Shown piece after piece: positions 14,272-23,400 of a DNA stretch of 27,644 nucleotides (position 1 is the stretch's first letter; every line of letters begins with the position of its first letter). The stretch lies in NCBI GenBank assembly GCA_900548745.1, contig URLQ01000024.1, positions 1 to 27,644 of the forward strand, written 5' to 3'. Source of the stretch: an uncultured Prevotella sp. (GTDB taxonomy: Bacteria > Bacteroidota > Bacteroidia > Bacteroidales > Bacteroidaceae). The position numbers were made by a program, and so were the translations under genes. The notes beneath the pieces are model-generated. The model did no database searches. It saw only the letters and a list, made by a program, of their open reading frames with translations, and was not told the origin of the DNA.

Positions 14272-15408
14272 TTCGTTCAACACATTTTCAAGTCTTATAA
14301 TAAACTCGTCCACTTCCCCCTTCGACAGACAGAGCGGCGGCAACACACGGAGTATGTTCGTGCCGGCACATCCGGTAAAGCAGTGCTGTTCATGTATAAG
14401 TCTGCTACGCACTTCCTTATGCGGCACATCAAGCATCACACCCACCATGAGTCCTCTGCCCCTTACCTCCAGGATATGGCGGTTGCGCTGGCGCAGTTCC
14501 TCCAGTTCCTTCATCAGGTAGTCGCCAACGAGGTGTGCATTCTCCACAAGTCCTTCCTGCTCAAAGACATCAAGCACGGCAAGTGCCGCAGCACAGGCAA
14601 GATGGTTTCCACCGAATGTAGTGCCCAGCTGTCCATATACCGGCTTGAACTCCGGCGAGATAATCACGGCTCCCATCGGGAAGCCATTGCCGATGCCCTT
14701 CGCACAGGTTATGATGTCGGGACGAATGCCGAGCCACTGATGGGCGAAGAACTTTCCGCTTCTGCCATAGCCACACTGTATCTCATCGCATATCAGCACC
14801 GTTCCATACTTTCTACATGCCTCCTGTAGTCCCTTGGCAAAGCTCTCTTCCACCATATTTACGCCGCCTACGCCCTGTATACATTCCAGGATACAGGCAC
14901 ACACGTCACCCTTGGCAAGCTCCTTCTCCCATGCCTCAAGGTCATTGATGGGCAGATACGTCACATGGCCGTTATCATTTATCGGGGCTATAATCTTCGG
15001 ATTGTCGGTAGCCTCCACCGCAAGGGAAGTCCTGCCATGAAAGGCTTTCTCCAGAGAGAGCACCCTTGTCCTGCCGTTAGTAAACGAAGCGAGCTTCAGA
15101 GCATTCTCATTCGCCTCCGCCCCACTGTTAATAAGAAACAGCTGATAGTCATCATATCCGCACACCTTGCCAAGACGTTCGGCAAGCTCCACCTGAAGCT
15201 TGTTCACGACAGAGTTGCTATAGAAGCCAAGTCTGTTCAACTGCTCCGTAAGAGCCTCAACATAGTGGGAATTGCAATGTCCGATGCTGATAACAGCATG
15301 TCCTCCGTAAAGGTCGAGATACTCCTGTCCGTTCTCGTCCCACACCTTACATCCTTTTCCTCTTACAACATTAATGTCATAAAGAGGATAAACGTCATAT
15401 AGTTTCAT
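14266..15408 (-). CDS. argD: N-acylornithine aminotransferase
   Basis: A 380-residue class III aminotransferase that moves an amino group from glutamate to N-acylglutamate semialdehyde, using pyridoxal phosphate. The cofactor-binding elements are INSGAEANENALKLA (phosphate site), KAFHGRT, LICDEIQCGYGRSG (Asp208, which contacts the pyridine nitrogen) and the Schiff-base lysine K237 in ITCAKGIGNGFPMGA. TTFGGNHLACAAAL and EVRGRGLMVGV complete the family pattern. The start lies only 2 bases after the argC stop, so translation is probably coupled. Given the succinyl-type transcarbamylase in this genome, the natural substrate is probably the N-succinyl form. The stop lies within the palindrome that separates it from proC. 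Confidence 0.95.
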   Translation of the reverse strand: MKLYDVYPLYDINVVRGKGCKVWDENGQEYLDLYGGHAVISIGHCNSHYVEALTEQLNRLGFYSNSVVNKLQVELAERLGKVCGYDDYQLFLINSGAEANENALKLASFTNGRTRVLSLEKAFHGRTSLAVEATDNPKIIAPINDNGHVTYLPINDLEAWEKELAKGDVCACILECIQGVGGVNMVEESFAKGLQEACRKYGTVLICDEIQCGYGRSGKFFAHQWLGIRPDIITCAKGIGNGFPMGAVIISPEFKPVYGQLGTTFGGNHLACAAALAVLDVFEQEGLVENAHLVGDYLMKELEELRQRNRHILEVRGRGLMVGVMLDVPHKEVRSRLIHEQHCFTGCAGTNILRVLPPLCLSKGEVDEFIIRLENVLNEL

Positions 15409-15410
15409 CT

Positions 15411-16412
15411 TTAAAATGCTCCTGCCTTAAGTTTCAATCCTGTTGTCTCTTCCAGTCCAAACATTATGTTCATATTCTGCACAGCCTGTCCCACGGCACC
15501 TTTCAACAGATTGTCGATGCACGATGTTATAAGCAGCTTGTCACCGTACTTGTCGCAATGCACAAGACACTTGTTCGTGTTCACCACCTGCTTCAGGTCT
15601 ATCGCCTTGTCCACATAATGGGTGAAGGCAGCGTCTCGGTAGAAGTCCTTGTAGCCTTCCACTATCTCCTCCAACGGCTTATCCGTCTTCACCACTTCCG
15701 TAGCGAATATGCCACGTGCGAAGTCACCGCGATACGGGATAAAGTCTATCGCCGCATCAAGTCTTCCCTGCAGCTGCTTCAGACTCTGTCTTATCTCCGG
15801 CACATGCTGGTGGGTGAAAGCCTTATAGATGCTCATATTATTGTTGCGCCAAGAGAAATGCGTCGTCGCTCCCGGCTTCTGTCCTGCTCCAGTGCTGCCT
15901 GTTATTGCGTTCACGCTCACGTCACTGTCTATCAGCTTCATCCTTGCAGCCGGCAGAAGTCCCAGCTGTATGCATGTGGCAAAACACCCAGGGTTTGCCA
16001 CATGCTTAGCTTCTGCGACGAGCGACTTGTTGAGTTCGGGCAGTCCATACACGAAGTCGTGCGCTCCGGGTGTGGGATGCTGCGTTGCCAACATCTCTTC
16101 CGGTGCAAGACGGAAGTCCTGTGCCAGGTCTATAATCCTCACATTCTCCGGCACATCATGCTCTCTTAGGAAAGCCTCGCTCTTGCCATGTCCGAAGCAG
16201 AAGAACACCACATCCACCTTGTCGAAGGGCATATCGCCGGTAAAGCGCAGGTCCGTCTCCCCGTACAGTCCCTCATGCACGTCAGCAACAAGGTTTCCGG
16301 CATTGCTTTCACTGTTTGCAAAAACTATCTCTGTCATGGGATAGTTTATCAGAAGACGTATCAGTTCGCCTCCCGTATAACCTGCCGCTCCCAATATTCC
16401 TATCCTTATCAT
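15411..16412 (-). CDS. argC: N-acyl-gamma-glutamyl-phosphate reductase
   Basis: A 333-residue ArgC that reduces N-acylglutamyl phosphate to the semialdehyde with NADPH. It opens with a Rossmann loop of the family form MIRIGILGAAGYTGGELIRLL. The catalytic cysteine is C143 in VANPGCFATCIQLG. Further family features are DLAQDFRL, GLPELNKS, TGSTGAGQ, the conserved HQHVPEI and the C-terminal IDNLLKGAVGQAVQNMNIMFG. The gene precedes argD by 2 bases and follows argG by 59 bases, which hold a small hairpin. The acyl group is probably succinyl rather than acetyl, by inference from argF'. Confidence 0.96.
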   Translation of the reverse strand: MIRIGILGAAGYTGGELIRLLINYPMTEIVFANSESNAGNLVADVHEGLYGETDLRFTGDMPFDKVDVVFFCFGHGKSEAFLREHDVPENVRIIDLAQDFRLAPEEMLATQHPTPGAHDFVYGLPELNKSLVAEAKHVANPGCFATCIQLGLLPAARMKLIDSDVSVNAITGSTGAGQKPGATTHFSWRNNNMSIYKAFTHQHVPEIRQSLKQLQGRLDAAIDFIPYRGDFARGIFATEVVKTDKPLEEIVEGYKDFYRDAAFTHYVDKAIDLKQVVNTNKCLVHCDKYGDKLLITSCIDNLLKGAVGQAVQNMNIMFGLEETTGLKLKAGAF

Positions 16413-16446
16413 TGATTCCTTTATATATAATAGATGCTATGGACGT

Positions 16447-16468
16447 CGGAAAGGTTGTACTCTTTCCG
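16447..16468 (-). promoter_or_regulatory. Intercistronic hairpin between argG and argC
   Basis: CGGAAAG pairs with CTTTCCG (7 bp, 8 nt loop) just after the argG stop. No T-run follows, so it is unlikely to terminate fully. It may be an RNA processing or stability element within the operon. Confidence 0.4.
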
Positions 16469-16471
16469 CCT

Positions 16472-17674
16472 TTATCTCTTCTCGTCGGGATGAATACCGT
16501 AATATACTCTCAGCGGAGTGCTCAGCACCTTTATGAAGCCTTTTGCATCTTCCGAAGTCCATCCGTGCTGCATCTCTCCATATTCACCGAGCTTTGACTT
16601 CTGCAGGTCGTCTGCCGAGTCAACGCCCACGGTCTCGAATCCGTATGGACGAAGCTTCAGTATTGCCGTTCCGTTTACGTTTCTCTGCGATGATGTCAGC
16701 ATAGCCTCTATGTCAGGCATCACAGGCTCCAGATACTGGCTCTCGTGCAAGAACATGCCATACCAGTTTGCCACCTGGTCTTTCCAGTACTGCTGCCACT
16801 TGCTCAATGTGGACTTCTCCAGCAGACGGTGCGCCTCTATGATGAGCTTCGGTGCTGCTGCCTCAAAGCCCACACGCCCCTTTATACCTATTATAGTATC
16901 GCCCACGTTGCAGTCTCTGCCTATAGCGTAGGATGCTCCTATCTCCTCTATCTTCTGTATGGCAGCCACCTTGTCGGCAAACGCCTCGCCATTTACAGCC
17001 ACTATCTCTCCCTTCTCGAAGGTTATCTTCAGTTCGGTTTCCGGAGTCTCTGCCGTCACGTGTTTCAGATAAGCCTCTTCGGGCAGTCCTTTCGAAGGGT
17101 CGAGCAGTTCGCCTCCGCAGATGCTTGTGCCCCATATTCCTACGTTATACGAATACTTCAGCTTGGTGAAGTCGGCAAAGAATCCGTTCTCGTTAAGATA
17201 GTCCACCTCTTCCTGGCGGCTGAGGGCATGGTCGCGGGTGAGAGTTATGATCTCCACTCCCGGAGCCATGACGAGGAATGTCATGTCGAAACGAATCTGG
17301 TCGTTGCCGGCTCCCGTGGAACCGTGGGCAATGGCATCGGCACCTATCTCCTTGGCGTAGCGTGCAATGGCGATGGCTTGGAAGATACGTTCCGACGACA
17401 CGGAGATAGGATAACAGTTGTTGCGCATCACGTTTCCGAAAACCATGTACTTCAATGACTTCTCATAATACTCCTGTGTCACGTCGAGCGTCACATACTC
17501 CTTTGCACCGAGCTTGAAAGCATTCTCCTCGTTCTTCTTCAACTGCTCCGGGCTGAAGCCTCCTGTATTTGCACATGCGGCATATACCTCATAACCTTCC
17601 TTTGCAAGCTTCATCACCGTATACGATGTGTCAAGCCCACCGGAATATGCCACTACTACTTTTTTCTTTTCCAT
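16472..17674 (-). CDS. argG: Argininosuccinate synthase
   Basis: A 400-residue argininosuccinate synthase that joins citrulline and aspartate at the cost of ATP. The N-type PP-loop is VVAYSGGLDTSYTVMKL at residues 6-22. Downstream family motifs are present: YPISVSSERIFQAIAIARYAKEIGADAIAHGSTGAGNDQIRFD, of which AHGSTGAGNDQIRFD is the most conserved part, and the GIWGTSICGGELLDP segment. VNWRDQ-type motifs are replaced as in other Bacteroidetes enzymes. It is third in the arg operon, 16 bases after the GNAT gene. The citrulline it uses arises from the deacylated product of the succinylornithine route; the deacylase and argH are outside the window. Confidence 0.95.
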   Translation of the reverse strand: MEKKKVVVAYSGGLDTSYTVMKLAKEGYEVYAACANTGGFSPEQLKKNEENAFKLGAKEYVTLDVTQEYYEKSLKYMVFGNVMRNNCYPISVSSERIFQAIAIARYAKEIGADAIAHGSTGAGNDQIRFDMTFLVMAPGVEIITLTRDHALSRQEEVDYLNENGFFADFTKLKYSYNVGIWGTSICGGELLDPSKGLPEEAYLKHVTAETPETELKITFEKGEIVAVNGEAFADKVAAIQKIEEIGASYAIGRDCNVGDTIIGIKGRVGFEAAAPKLIIEAHRLLEKSTLSKWQQYWKDQVANWYGMFLHESQYLEPVMPDIEAMLTSSQRNVNGTAILKLRPYGFETVGVDSADDLQKSKLGEYGEMQHGWTSEDAKGFIKVLSTPLRVYYGIHPDEKR

Positions 17675-17690
17675 ATTTGTGTTTGTATTA

Positions 17691-18281
17691 TTATTTATCC
17701 ATTTTCTTTATTCTCTCCAATACCTCCTCAGGCAGTTTGCATGGCAGATGTGCCTCCGGGTCATAAAGCATTCCCGTGCAGATGCAGTACTTTCTGCCTG
17801 TCCGCTTCAGCACATCCACGTTTATACACCCCTCGCACCCTCGCCAGAACGCCTCGTCGTCTGTCAGGTCGGCAAACGTAACCGGCTTGTAGCCCAGCTG
17901 CGTGTTCATCCTCATCACTGCCGCACCGCTCGTAAGACTGAATATCTTTGCCTTCGGCCATCTCGTGCGGGCAAGCGTAAAGGTCATGTCCTTTATCCTT
18001 TTTGCCAGTCCGCATCCTCGAAAATCAGGATGCACTATAAGTCCGGAGGTGGTGACATAGTGTTTGTTCCCCCACGTTTCGATATAGCTGAAACCGGCGA
18101 ACCTGTCTCCGCAAAGTGCTATCACGGCTTTTGCCTCGCGCATTTTTGTGGTTACGTATTCGTGTGTGCGTTTTGCGATGCCAGTACCTCTTACTTTGGC
18201 AGCGTCTTCTATTGTCTTAAGAATGGTGTCCACGTATTTTTCATGCGTGGCATCCGCCACCACTACTTTTATCTCGTCCAT
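17691..18281 (-). CDS. GNAT acyltransferase of arginine synthesis (ArgA-like role)
   Basis: A 196-residue GNAT-family protein. The acyl-CoA binding region is around residues 80-115, with VTTSGLIVHPDFRGCGLAKRI giving the family R/Q-x-x-G-x-G/A pattern (FRGCGLA). The following FSLTSGAAVMRMNTQLGYKPV is the typical GNAT strand with the N-x-x-L-G-Y motif. The C-terminal part has an unusual cysteine-rich stretch (WRGCEGCINVD and KYCICTGMLYDPEAHLPC), which could bind a metal; this is not shown. Its place between argR and argG fits the first step of arginine synthesis, N-acylation of glutamate. I recall that the corresponding Bacteroides gene has been proposed, from mutant fitness data, as the missing N-acylglutamate synthase. 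Succinyl-CoA is the likely donor here. The function is inferred from context. Confidence 0.82.
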   Translation of the reverse strand: MDEIKVVVADATHEKYVDTILKTIEDAAKVRGTGIAKRTHEYVTTKMREAKAVIALCGDRFAGFSYIETWGNKHYVTTSGLIVHPDFRGCGLAKRIKDMTFTLARTRWPKAKIFSLTSGAAVMRMNTQLGYKPVTFADLTDDEAFWRGCEGCINVDVLKRTGRKYCICTGMLYDPEAHLPCKLPEEVLERIKKMDK

Positions 18282-18331
18282 TTCTTTTCGATTTCTCTTA
18301 TCGCTCAGTTCTTTCAGTTTGCCCGTATCTT

Positions 18332-18811
18332 TTAGTATTCGATATTCGGCAGCACATGGCGCAGACCTTCTATCACCTCTTCGTTTGTCACGCCAACTCC
18401 TTTTACCATAAATATAGTGTCGTCGCCGGCTATGGTGCCGAGAATCTGCGGAATGTCGCTGCTGTCAATATTATATGCTATGCTGCTGGCATAGCCGGGA
18501 CGGGTCTTTATCACAACCATATTCCCGGAAAAGTTTATCGACAGGAAACCCGACGTCTGCATCATCTCCTTTACTGTGGAAGGTTTCGACACCCTCTTGT
18601 ACATCGTCTCGTTGGGAAGCACATACACATATTTGCCGTTCATGCTCGCCGCCTTTGCAACTTTCAGCTGCTTCAAGTCGCGGCTCAGAGTAGCCTGTGT
18701 TATCTGAAAGCCCTCCATCTCAAGTGCCTTCAATACTTCTTCCTGACTACCTAACTCCTTACTGGAGATAAGCATCTTGAGTACTTCCATTCTGCTGTTC
18801 TTTATTCTCAT
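18332..18811 (-). CDS. argR: Arginine repressor ArgR
   Basis: A 159-residue ArgR. The N-terminal winged helix contains the family recognition motif TQATLSRDLKQLKVAK, where SR contacts DNA. The C-terminal hexamerisation and arginine-binding domain has the GTIAGDDTIFMVKG signature, with the paired Asp residues that bind arginine. It heads the cluster and is probably the first gene of the operon. Its promoter is overlapped by palindromes resembling ARG boxes (18857-18880), which suggests autoregulation and arginine control of the whole operon. The leader is short (about 23 bases). Confidence 0.95.
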   Translation of the reverse strand: MRIKNSRMEVLKMLISSKELGSQEEVLKALEMEGFQITQATLSRDLKQLKVAKAASMNGKYVYVLPNETMYKRVSKPSTVKEMMQTSGFLSINFSGNMVVIKTRPGYASSIAYNIDSSDIPQILGTIAGDDTIFMVKGVGVTNEEVIEGLRHVLPNIEY

Positions 18812-18838
18812 AATCGTATTCTTGTTCTTGTTTCATTG

Positions 18839-18880
18839 CAAAAGTATACAACTTTATGCATATATGCAAATAATTATGCA
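18839..18880 (-). promoter_or_regulatory. argR operon promoter with ARG-box-like operators
   Basis: On the minus strand, 18846-18839 reads TACTTTTG (-7) and 18870-18867 reads TTTG (-33), with a 20 bp spacer: a complete Bacteroidetes promoter. The spacer holds the perfect palindrome TGCATATATGCA (18857-18868). The -33 element lies within CAAATAATTATGCA (18867-18880), which matches the Escherichia coli ARG-box core TGAATAATTATTCA at 11 of 14 positions. ArgR bound here would block RNA polymerase. The regulatory call is inferred. Confidence 0.65.
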
Positions 18881-19013
18881 TTAAATTAGGATTTTTTGTA
18901 TGTTACATTATTCGATGTGTATATTTATAACACAAAGAACGACATTCTATTATTACCCGTCCTGATACGGTTTCACATACCTTTAAAAACCGAAGGAAAA
19001 CAGGTCAAAAAAG

Positions 19014-19095
19014 AAAGTTACGTAATTTCTCATAGAAAGTTACGGACTTTCTCATAGAAAGTCACCTATTTTCTATAAGAGACTTAACGAGTTAC
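19014..19095. repeat. 22 bp tandem array A (hairpin-forming)
   Basis: Units at 19014-19035, 19036-19057 and 19058-19079, plus a partial fourth, each begin AAAGT(T/C)AC and end (T)TTCT(C)AT(A)AG. The first two units differ at only two positions. Neighbouring units form hairpins, because AGAAAGT pairs with ACTTTCT across TACGG and AGAAAGTTACGTAATTTCT is nearly self-complementary. There are no unique spacers, so it is not CRISPR. Confidence 0.65.
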
Positions 19096-19237
19096 TTTTT
19101 CAAGTTCAATTATTTACTGCTAAAAGTTTACTCTTCTACGCTCACAAATTGCATAATAATAGATTCGACATGTATAGATATGCACTTTCAAAAACTGTAT
19201 AAATATGAATTTAAATACGGAACATTCCATACTGCTT

Positions 19238-19361
19238 CGAGTATCAGGAGGGGCGTTGGAAGTATTCTGACGGAGTGTTTGAAGTATCCCGACGGAGTGT
19301 TGGAAGTATCCTGACGAAGCGTTGAAAGTATCCTAACGAAGCGTTAGAAGTATCCTGGCGA
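19238..19361. repeat. 22 bp tandem array B, about 5.5 units
   Basis: Units start at 19238, 19260, 19282, 19304, 19326 and 19348 (partial), each exactly 22 bases long. The shared core is AAGTATCCTGACG(A/G)AG(C/T)GTT. Copies are diverged at a few positions, with the first most different. The 22 base period is not a multiple of three, which argues against coding. The GC content is higher than the flanks. Confidence 0.75.
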
Positions 19362-19407
19362 CAAATTACATCAAGAGGAAACCATTGGAAGCGGCTTATG
19401 CGGATAT

Positions 19408-19445
19408 AAAAAACGGACAAGCCAAATGTCGCCTTGACTTGTCCG
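19408..19445 (-). terminator. Rho-independent terminator of the BI-1 gene
   Basis: On the minus strand CGGACAAG (19445-19438) pairs with CTTGTCCG (19421-19414), followed by six T bases (19413-19408). It lies 55 bases after the stop of the BI-1 family gene. Confidence 0.85.
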
Positions 19446-19500
19446 CATATTGATAATTGATGTTTTCACCCTATATAAAGACAACAACCCGTGTCGCCGA

Positions 19501-20217
19501 TTAGTCTCTGTTGCCTCCGAAAATCCTCAGCAGCATGAGGAACAGGTTGATGAAGTCGAGATAAAGAGTGAGGGAGCCGAGCAAAGCAAGCTTCTGCGCC
19601 TCTTCCGACATGTTGTCCACCTGATAGAGAAGATTCTTTATCTTCTGAGAGTCATACGCCGTAAGACCGACAAACACCACCACGCCGACATAGCTTACTA
19701 TCATGTTCAGCATAGAGCTGCCGATGAAGATGTTGACCACGGTGGCAAGTATTATGCCGATAAGTCCCATCATGAGCATCTTGCCAAACGACGTAAGGTC
19801 GGTCTTGGTCGTGTAGCCGATGAACGCCATTACGGCAAACGTTCCTGCCGTAATGAAGAACACGCTGGCAATGGAGGTCATTGTGTAGGCAAGGAATATT
19901 ACCGAGAGCGTGGCACCATTCACAATGGAATAGAGCACGAACAGCAGTGTTGCCGCTGTTGCCGACAGCCTTCCTATGGCACCATATATAGCCATTACGA
20001 GAGCAAACTCACCAATGACAAGCCCCCAAAACAGAAGACGGTTGGTAACGATAGTATAAACAAGTCCTGGATTCTCCGCTATGCCGAAGGCTGTAAAGCC
20101 CGTTATCACCAAGGCAAGAGTCATCCATACATACACTTTTCTCATCAATGCCGGGAAGGCAAGAGATACAAGTCCCTCCTTCTCCTCAATCATTCTGTAA
20201 AGTCTTTCTTCGTTCAT
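19501..20217 (-). CDS. Bax inhibitor-1 / YccA family membrane protein
   Basis: A 238-residue integral membrane protein with about seven hydrophobic segments from residue 28 to 230 and a short charged N-terminal tail (MNEERLYRMIEEKEG). Family features include the repeated small-residue helices, FVGLTAYDSQKIKNLL after the sixth segment, and the end LTLYLDFINLFLMLLRIFGGNRD; the LYLDFINLF motif is typical. Bacterial members such as YetJ of Bacillus are pH-sensitive calcium leak channels, and E. coli YccA interacts with FtsH. Which of these applies here cannot be told. It is a single-gene unit with its own promoter (20257-20289) and terminator. Confidence 0.92.
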   Translation of the reverse strand: MNEERLYRMIEEKEGLVSLAFPALMRKVYVWMTLALVITGFTAFGIAENPGLVYTIVTNRLLFWGLVIGEFALVMAIYGAIGRLSATAATLLFVLYSIVNGATLSVIFLAYTMTSIASVFFITAGTFAVMAFIGYTTKTDLTSFGKMLMMGLIGIILATVVNIFIGSSMLNMIVSYVGVVVFVGLTAYDSQKIKNLLYQVDNMSEEAQKLALLGSLTLYLDFINLFLMLLRIFGGNRD

Positions 20218-20256
20218 ATTATATTTATTATCTGTTATTTATCTTATTTAGGAATG

Positions 20257-20289
20257 CAAACATACACAAAATTATCGACACTGGGCAAC
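20257..20289 (-). promoter_or_regulatory. Promoter of the BI-1 family gene
   Basis: On the minus strand, 20264-20257 reads TATGTTTG (-7) and GTTG at 20289-20286 serves as -33, with a 21 bp spacer. The start would be near 20253, giving a leader of about 35 bases. Confidence 0.55.
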
Positions 20290-20349
20290 GTCATTAATAA
20301 ATATCCTTGATTATTAACATCTGTTTTTTATTATTTAAACCATAACGCC

Positions 20350-20380
20350 TTGTCTTGTATAGCTATTTTTCGTACATTTG
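20350..20380 (+). promoter_or_regulatory. Promoter of the pectinase gene
   Basis: TACATTTG (20373-20380) matches TAnnTTTG, and TTG at 20350-20352 is the -33 at a 20 bp spacing. Transcription should start near 20384, about 78 bases before the ATG. Confidence 0.6.
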
Positions 20381-20461
20381 CAAATGATTTCATTATTTGT
20401 ATAAAAGACACCTTTTCAAGGAAACTACTAATAATTACAAAACAAAAATATACAACTGAAA

Positions 20462-23400
20462 ATGAATTATTTATTCAAAGCAGCAAGCATTGCTGGCATG
20501 GCGCTATTGTCGCTCATGCCTGCTCATGCCACCATCGAGGGAAGTCTCGACCCTCCATCCGTAGTGGCGCAGTGGAGTAACTCCTCCACCTATCCTAAAG
20601 TAATTGACATCAACTTCAGCGATGAGACATGGCCAAGCACATGGGTAGGGGCAACCGGCGTGGCTTGTCCTGAATTTTCAACCGGAGCGTATGTCAACAC
20701 CATACAGTATGTGCCGGTCAACGGAAAGTCCGGAATAGAATATCCGATACTCTTCCACAACTGCACTTTCGCAAACAAACTGTCAAGCAACGGAATGGCT
20801 GGGGCAACGGCAGCATTCTGCAGACAGTATTATCTCGGACAGAACTGCTGCGGCAACAGCACGACGAACTACAACAACTGGACCGTGGCGGGACATACCA
20901 CTTATCTCGAAGACAACATAAAGTATGACGCCAACAACCGTCCTATCTATGGTGAGGCAGGCTTCGTGCAGATGTGTCGCAATGCCGGAACGAAAGACGA
21001 GAACGGCAAATGGGTATCACGCCACGGATGGATGGAGATTGACCATGTGCCTTACATCGAACGCATACAATGGTCGTGGTCTTCTACAGCATGGGGACGC
21101 GGAATAAAATGCGACTATAAGATAGGCGACGGTGAATGGAAACCGCTGGTATGGATGGGGTCAGAAAAGCATAAACTCGGATGGACGGTATTCTCGGACC
21201 AGGGCTACTTTATGGAGAACGTTATCAACGCCCACGACGTATCTATACGATGGAGAGTGTGGGACGGTGAAGACCCGAGCAATCCTGTTCAGGTTGATGA
21301 AAACGGAAACTGTCCTTTCACAACCGAAATATCACCATACGAACAGATGCAGGCTCCACGCGTTCACAAGATACAGATATTCGGAAGCGAGATTACTGCC
21401 GAGCAAGCCCAGTTTGCAAAGGATAACCCTGTGGGAGACGTTGGAGAACTGTCTGACATCGGCGGTGGCGGCAGCGACGATAACGAAGAAGTCGCTCCTG
21501 ACGCTAACGCTCCTGTCACAATATCTACCGTGGCACAAGACGGCACCGGCGACTATACGAAGATCCAGGATGCCATAAACGCCGTGCCTGACGGAGCAAG
21601 AGGCATAATATATATACGACCAGGCATATACGAGGAGAACCTGTATTCAGGAACGAAGACCGACAAGAATAAGTTCATCTCACTTATCGGAGAGAACAAA
21701 GAGACTACCATTCTCACCTCAAACGTAAGCAGAGGCAAAGGCAACGAGTCTAACAGCTACAACGACTGTGCCGCTCTTAACGTATATACAAGCCGCTTCT
21801 ATGCCGAGAACCTTACTATCCGCAACACAAGTGGAAATGTAGGACAGGCTGAAGCTCTGTTTACAAACGGTGATGCACATATATTCAACAACTGTCTGCT
21901 TAGCGGATACCAAGACACATATAAGGCAAACACCGGGTCAAGAGGATATTTCACCAACTGCACTATAGAAGGAGCAACTGACTTCATCTACGACGGCGGC
22001 ATGGAATGGTTCGACAACTGCAACATACATCTCGTAAAAGGCGGCGGATACATCACTGCCCCTGCTGAAAGCGGCATGCCTATGACGAAGGTGATGTATC
22101 CGGAGCTGAGCCAGTCTAATTTCTATCCGGGTCTCTTCTTCCGCGACTGTACCGTAACGGCTGCAGAAGGAGTGGCTAATGGTGCTTACACTCTTGGACG
22201 ACCATGGAAGGAGAAATGCGGCTCGATGTTCATCAACTGCACTCTGCCAGAGGCTATCAATGCCACAGGTTGGACGGCATGGAGCGGAACGGAGAACACC
22301 AGTTCGCTGTATGAATACAAGAGCAAGGATGCCAACGGCAACCTTATTGACACTTCTAAGCGCGCAAGTTTCTCTCATCAGGCTACCGACGCTGAAGTGG
22401 AGGCTTACATGAACCCGACGTTCCTGTTCGGAAAGTATTCAAAGACTCCTTTCGACTACGAGAAGATTCTTCGCGGAGCTACCGCTCCAATGAACTTCAT
22501 CATCACACCTAACGAGATATCATGGGAGAGCGATGACAACGCTGCCGGATATATTATATATAAGGATGGGGCTTTCTATAAGTTCACAACTGAGAAAGCT
22601 ATTGTCAAAGACGCCAGCGACAATGCAAAATACAGCGTGGCTTCTGTTTCCAAGCAGGGTGTGGTGTCAAAGACTGTAGCTGCCGTTGACGCAATAAAGC
22701 TTCCGGCATTCCCTACGGCTGAAGGTTTCGGTAAATACACCTCTGGCGGACGTGGCGGCAAGGTGGTTAAGGTGACTTCTCTTGAAGACAGTGAGTCTGC
22801 CGGCACTCTACGCTGGGCGTTCAAGCAGTACCCAGGGGAGCCTATAACGATAGTTTTCGAAGTAAGCGGCGACATCAAGCTGAAGGATCAGCTAAGAGTA
22901 AACAGGGCTGACTGGACTCTTGCCGGACAGACTGCCCCGGGTGAAGGTATTGTCATTTCGCACAATAAGATTAACTTCGGAGGCTCTCAGAACTTCATAG
23001 TCAGAAACATCCGTTTCCGTTCAGGACATGCCGACCTAAATGGTAATGTTCTTCAGGACCAGGCTCTCGGTGCAGAAAACTGCAACAACTACATCTTCGA
23101 CCACTGTGTATTCGGATGGTCGGTTGAAGAGAACATCAATACCCAAGACTGTCACTTCCTGACCGTACAGAACAGTATCGTACATGAAGGACTCTACAAC
23201 TCCGGACACAAGAAGGGAGCACGCGGATATGGTAGCCAGTGGGGAGGCTCGCCTGCAACATACTACCGCAACCTGCTTGCAGACAACATGTCGCGCTCAC
23301 CAAGAATCAACGGCGCACGAGGAGAGGACTACGTGGTGTTCATGGAATATATCAACAACGTGAACTACAACTTCGGAAAGAGCAACGCTTGTTACGGCGG

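Larger units (their letters stand above)
18881..19407. other. Gene-free stretch with two tandem arrays
   Basis: This stretch of about 530 bases upstream of argR and downstream of the BI-1 gene has no supportable gene. It is AT-rich apart from the array at 19238-19361. It holds two unrelated 22 bp period repeats, listed separately, and no clear promoter other than that of argR. Confidence 0.7.

Noticed and set aside
16745..17458. 237-codon plus-strand frame opposite argG
   Set aside because: Antisense shadow of a fully conserved argG.
19014..19361. CRISPR array
   Set aside because: The repeats are directly adjacent with no unique spacers, and there are no cas genes.
19450..20310. 286-codon plus-strand frame opposite the BI-1 gene
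   Set aside because: It is antisense to a clear seven-helix family protein; its translation is His/Lys/Tyr-rich with no motif.
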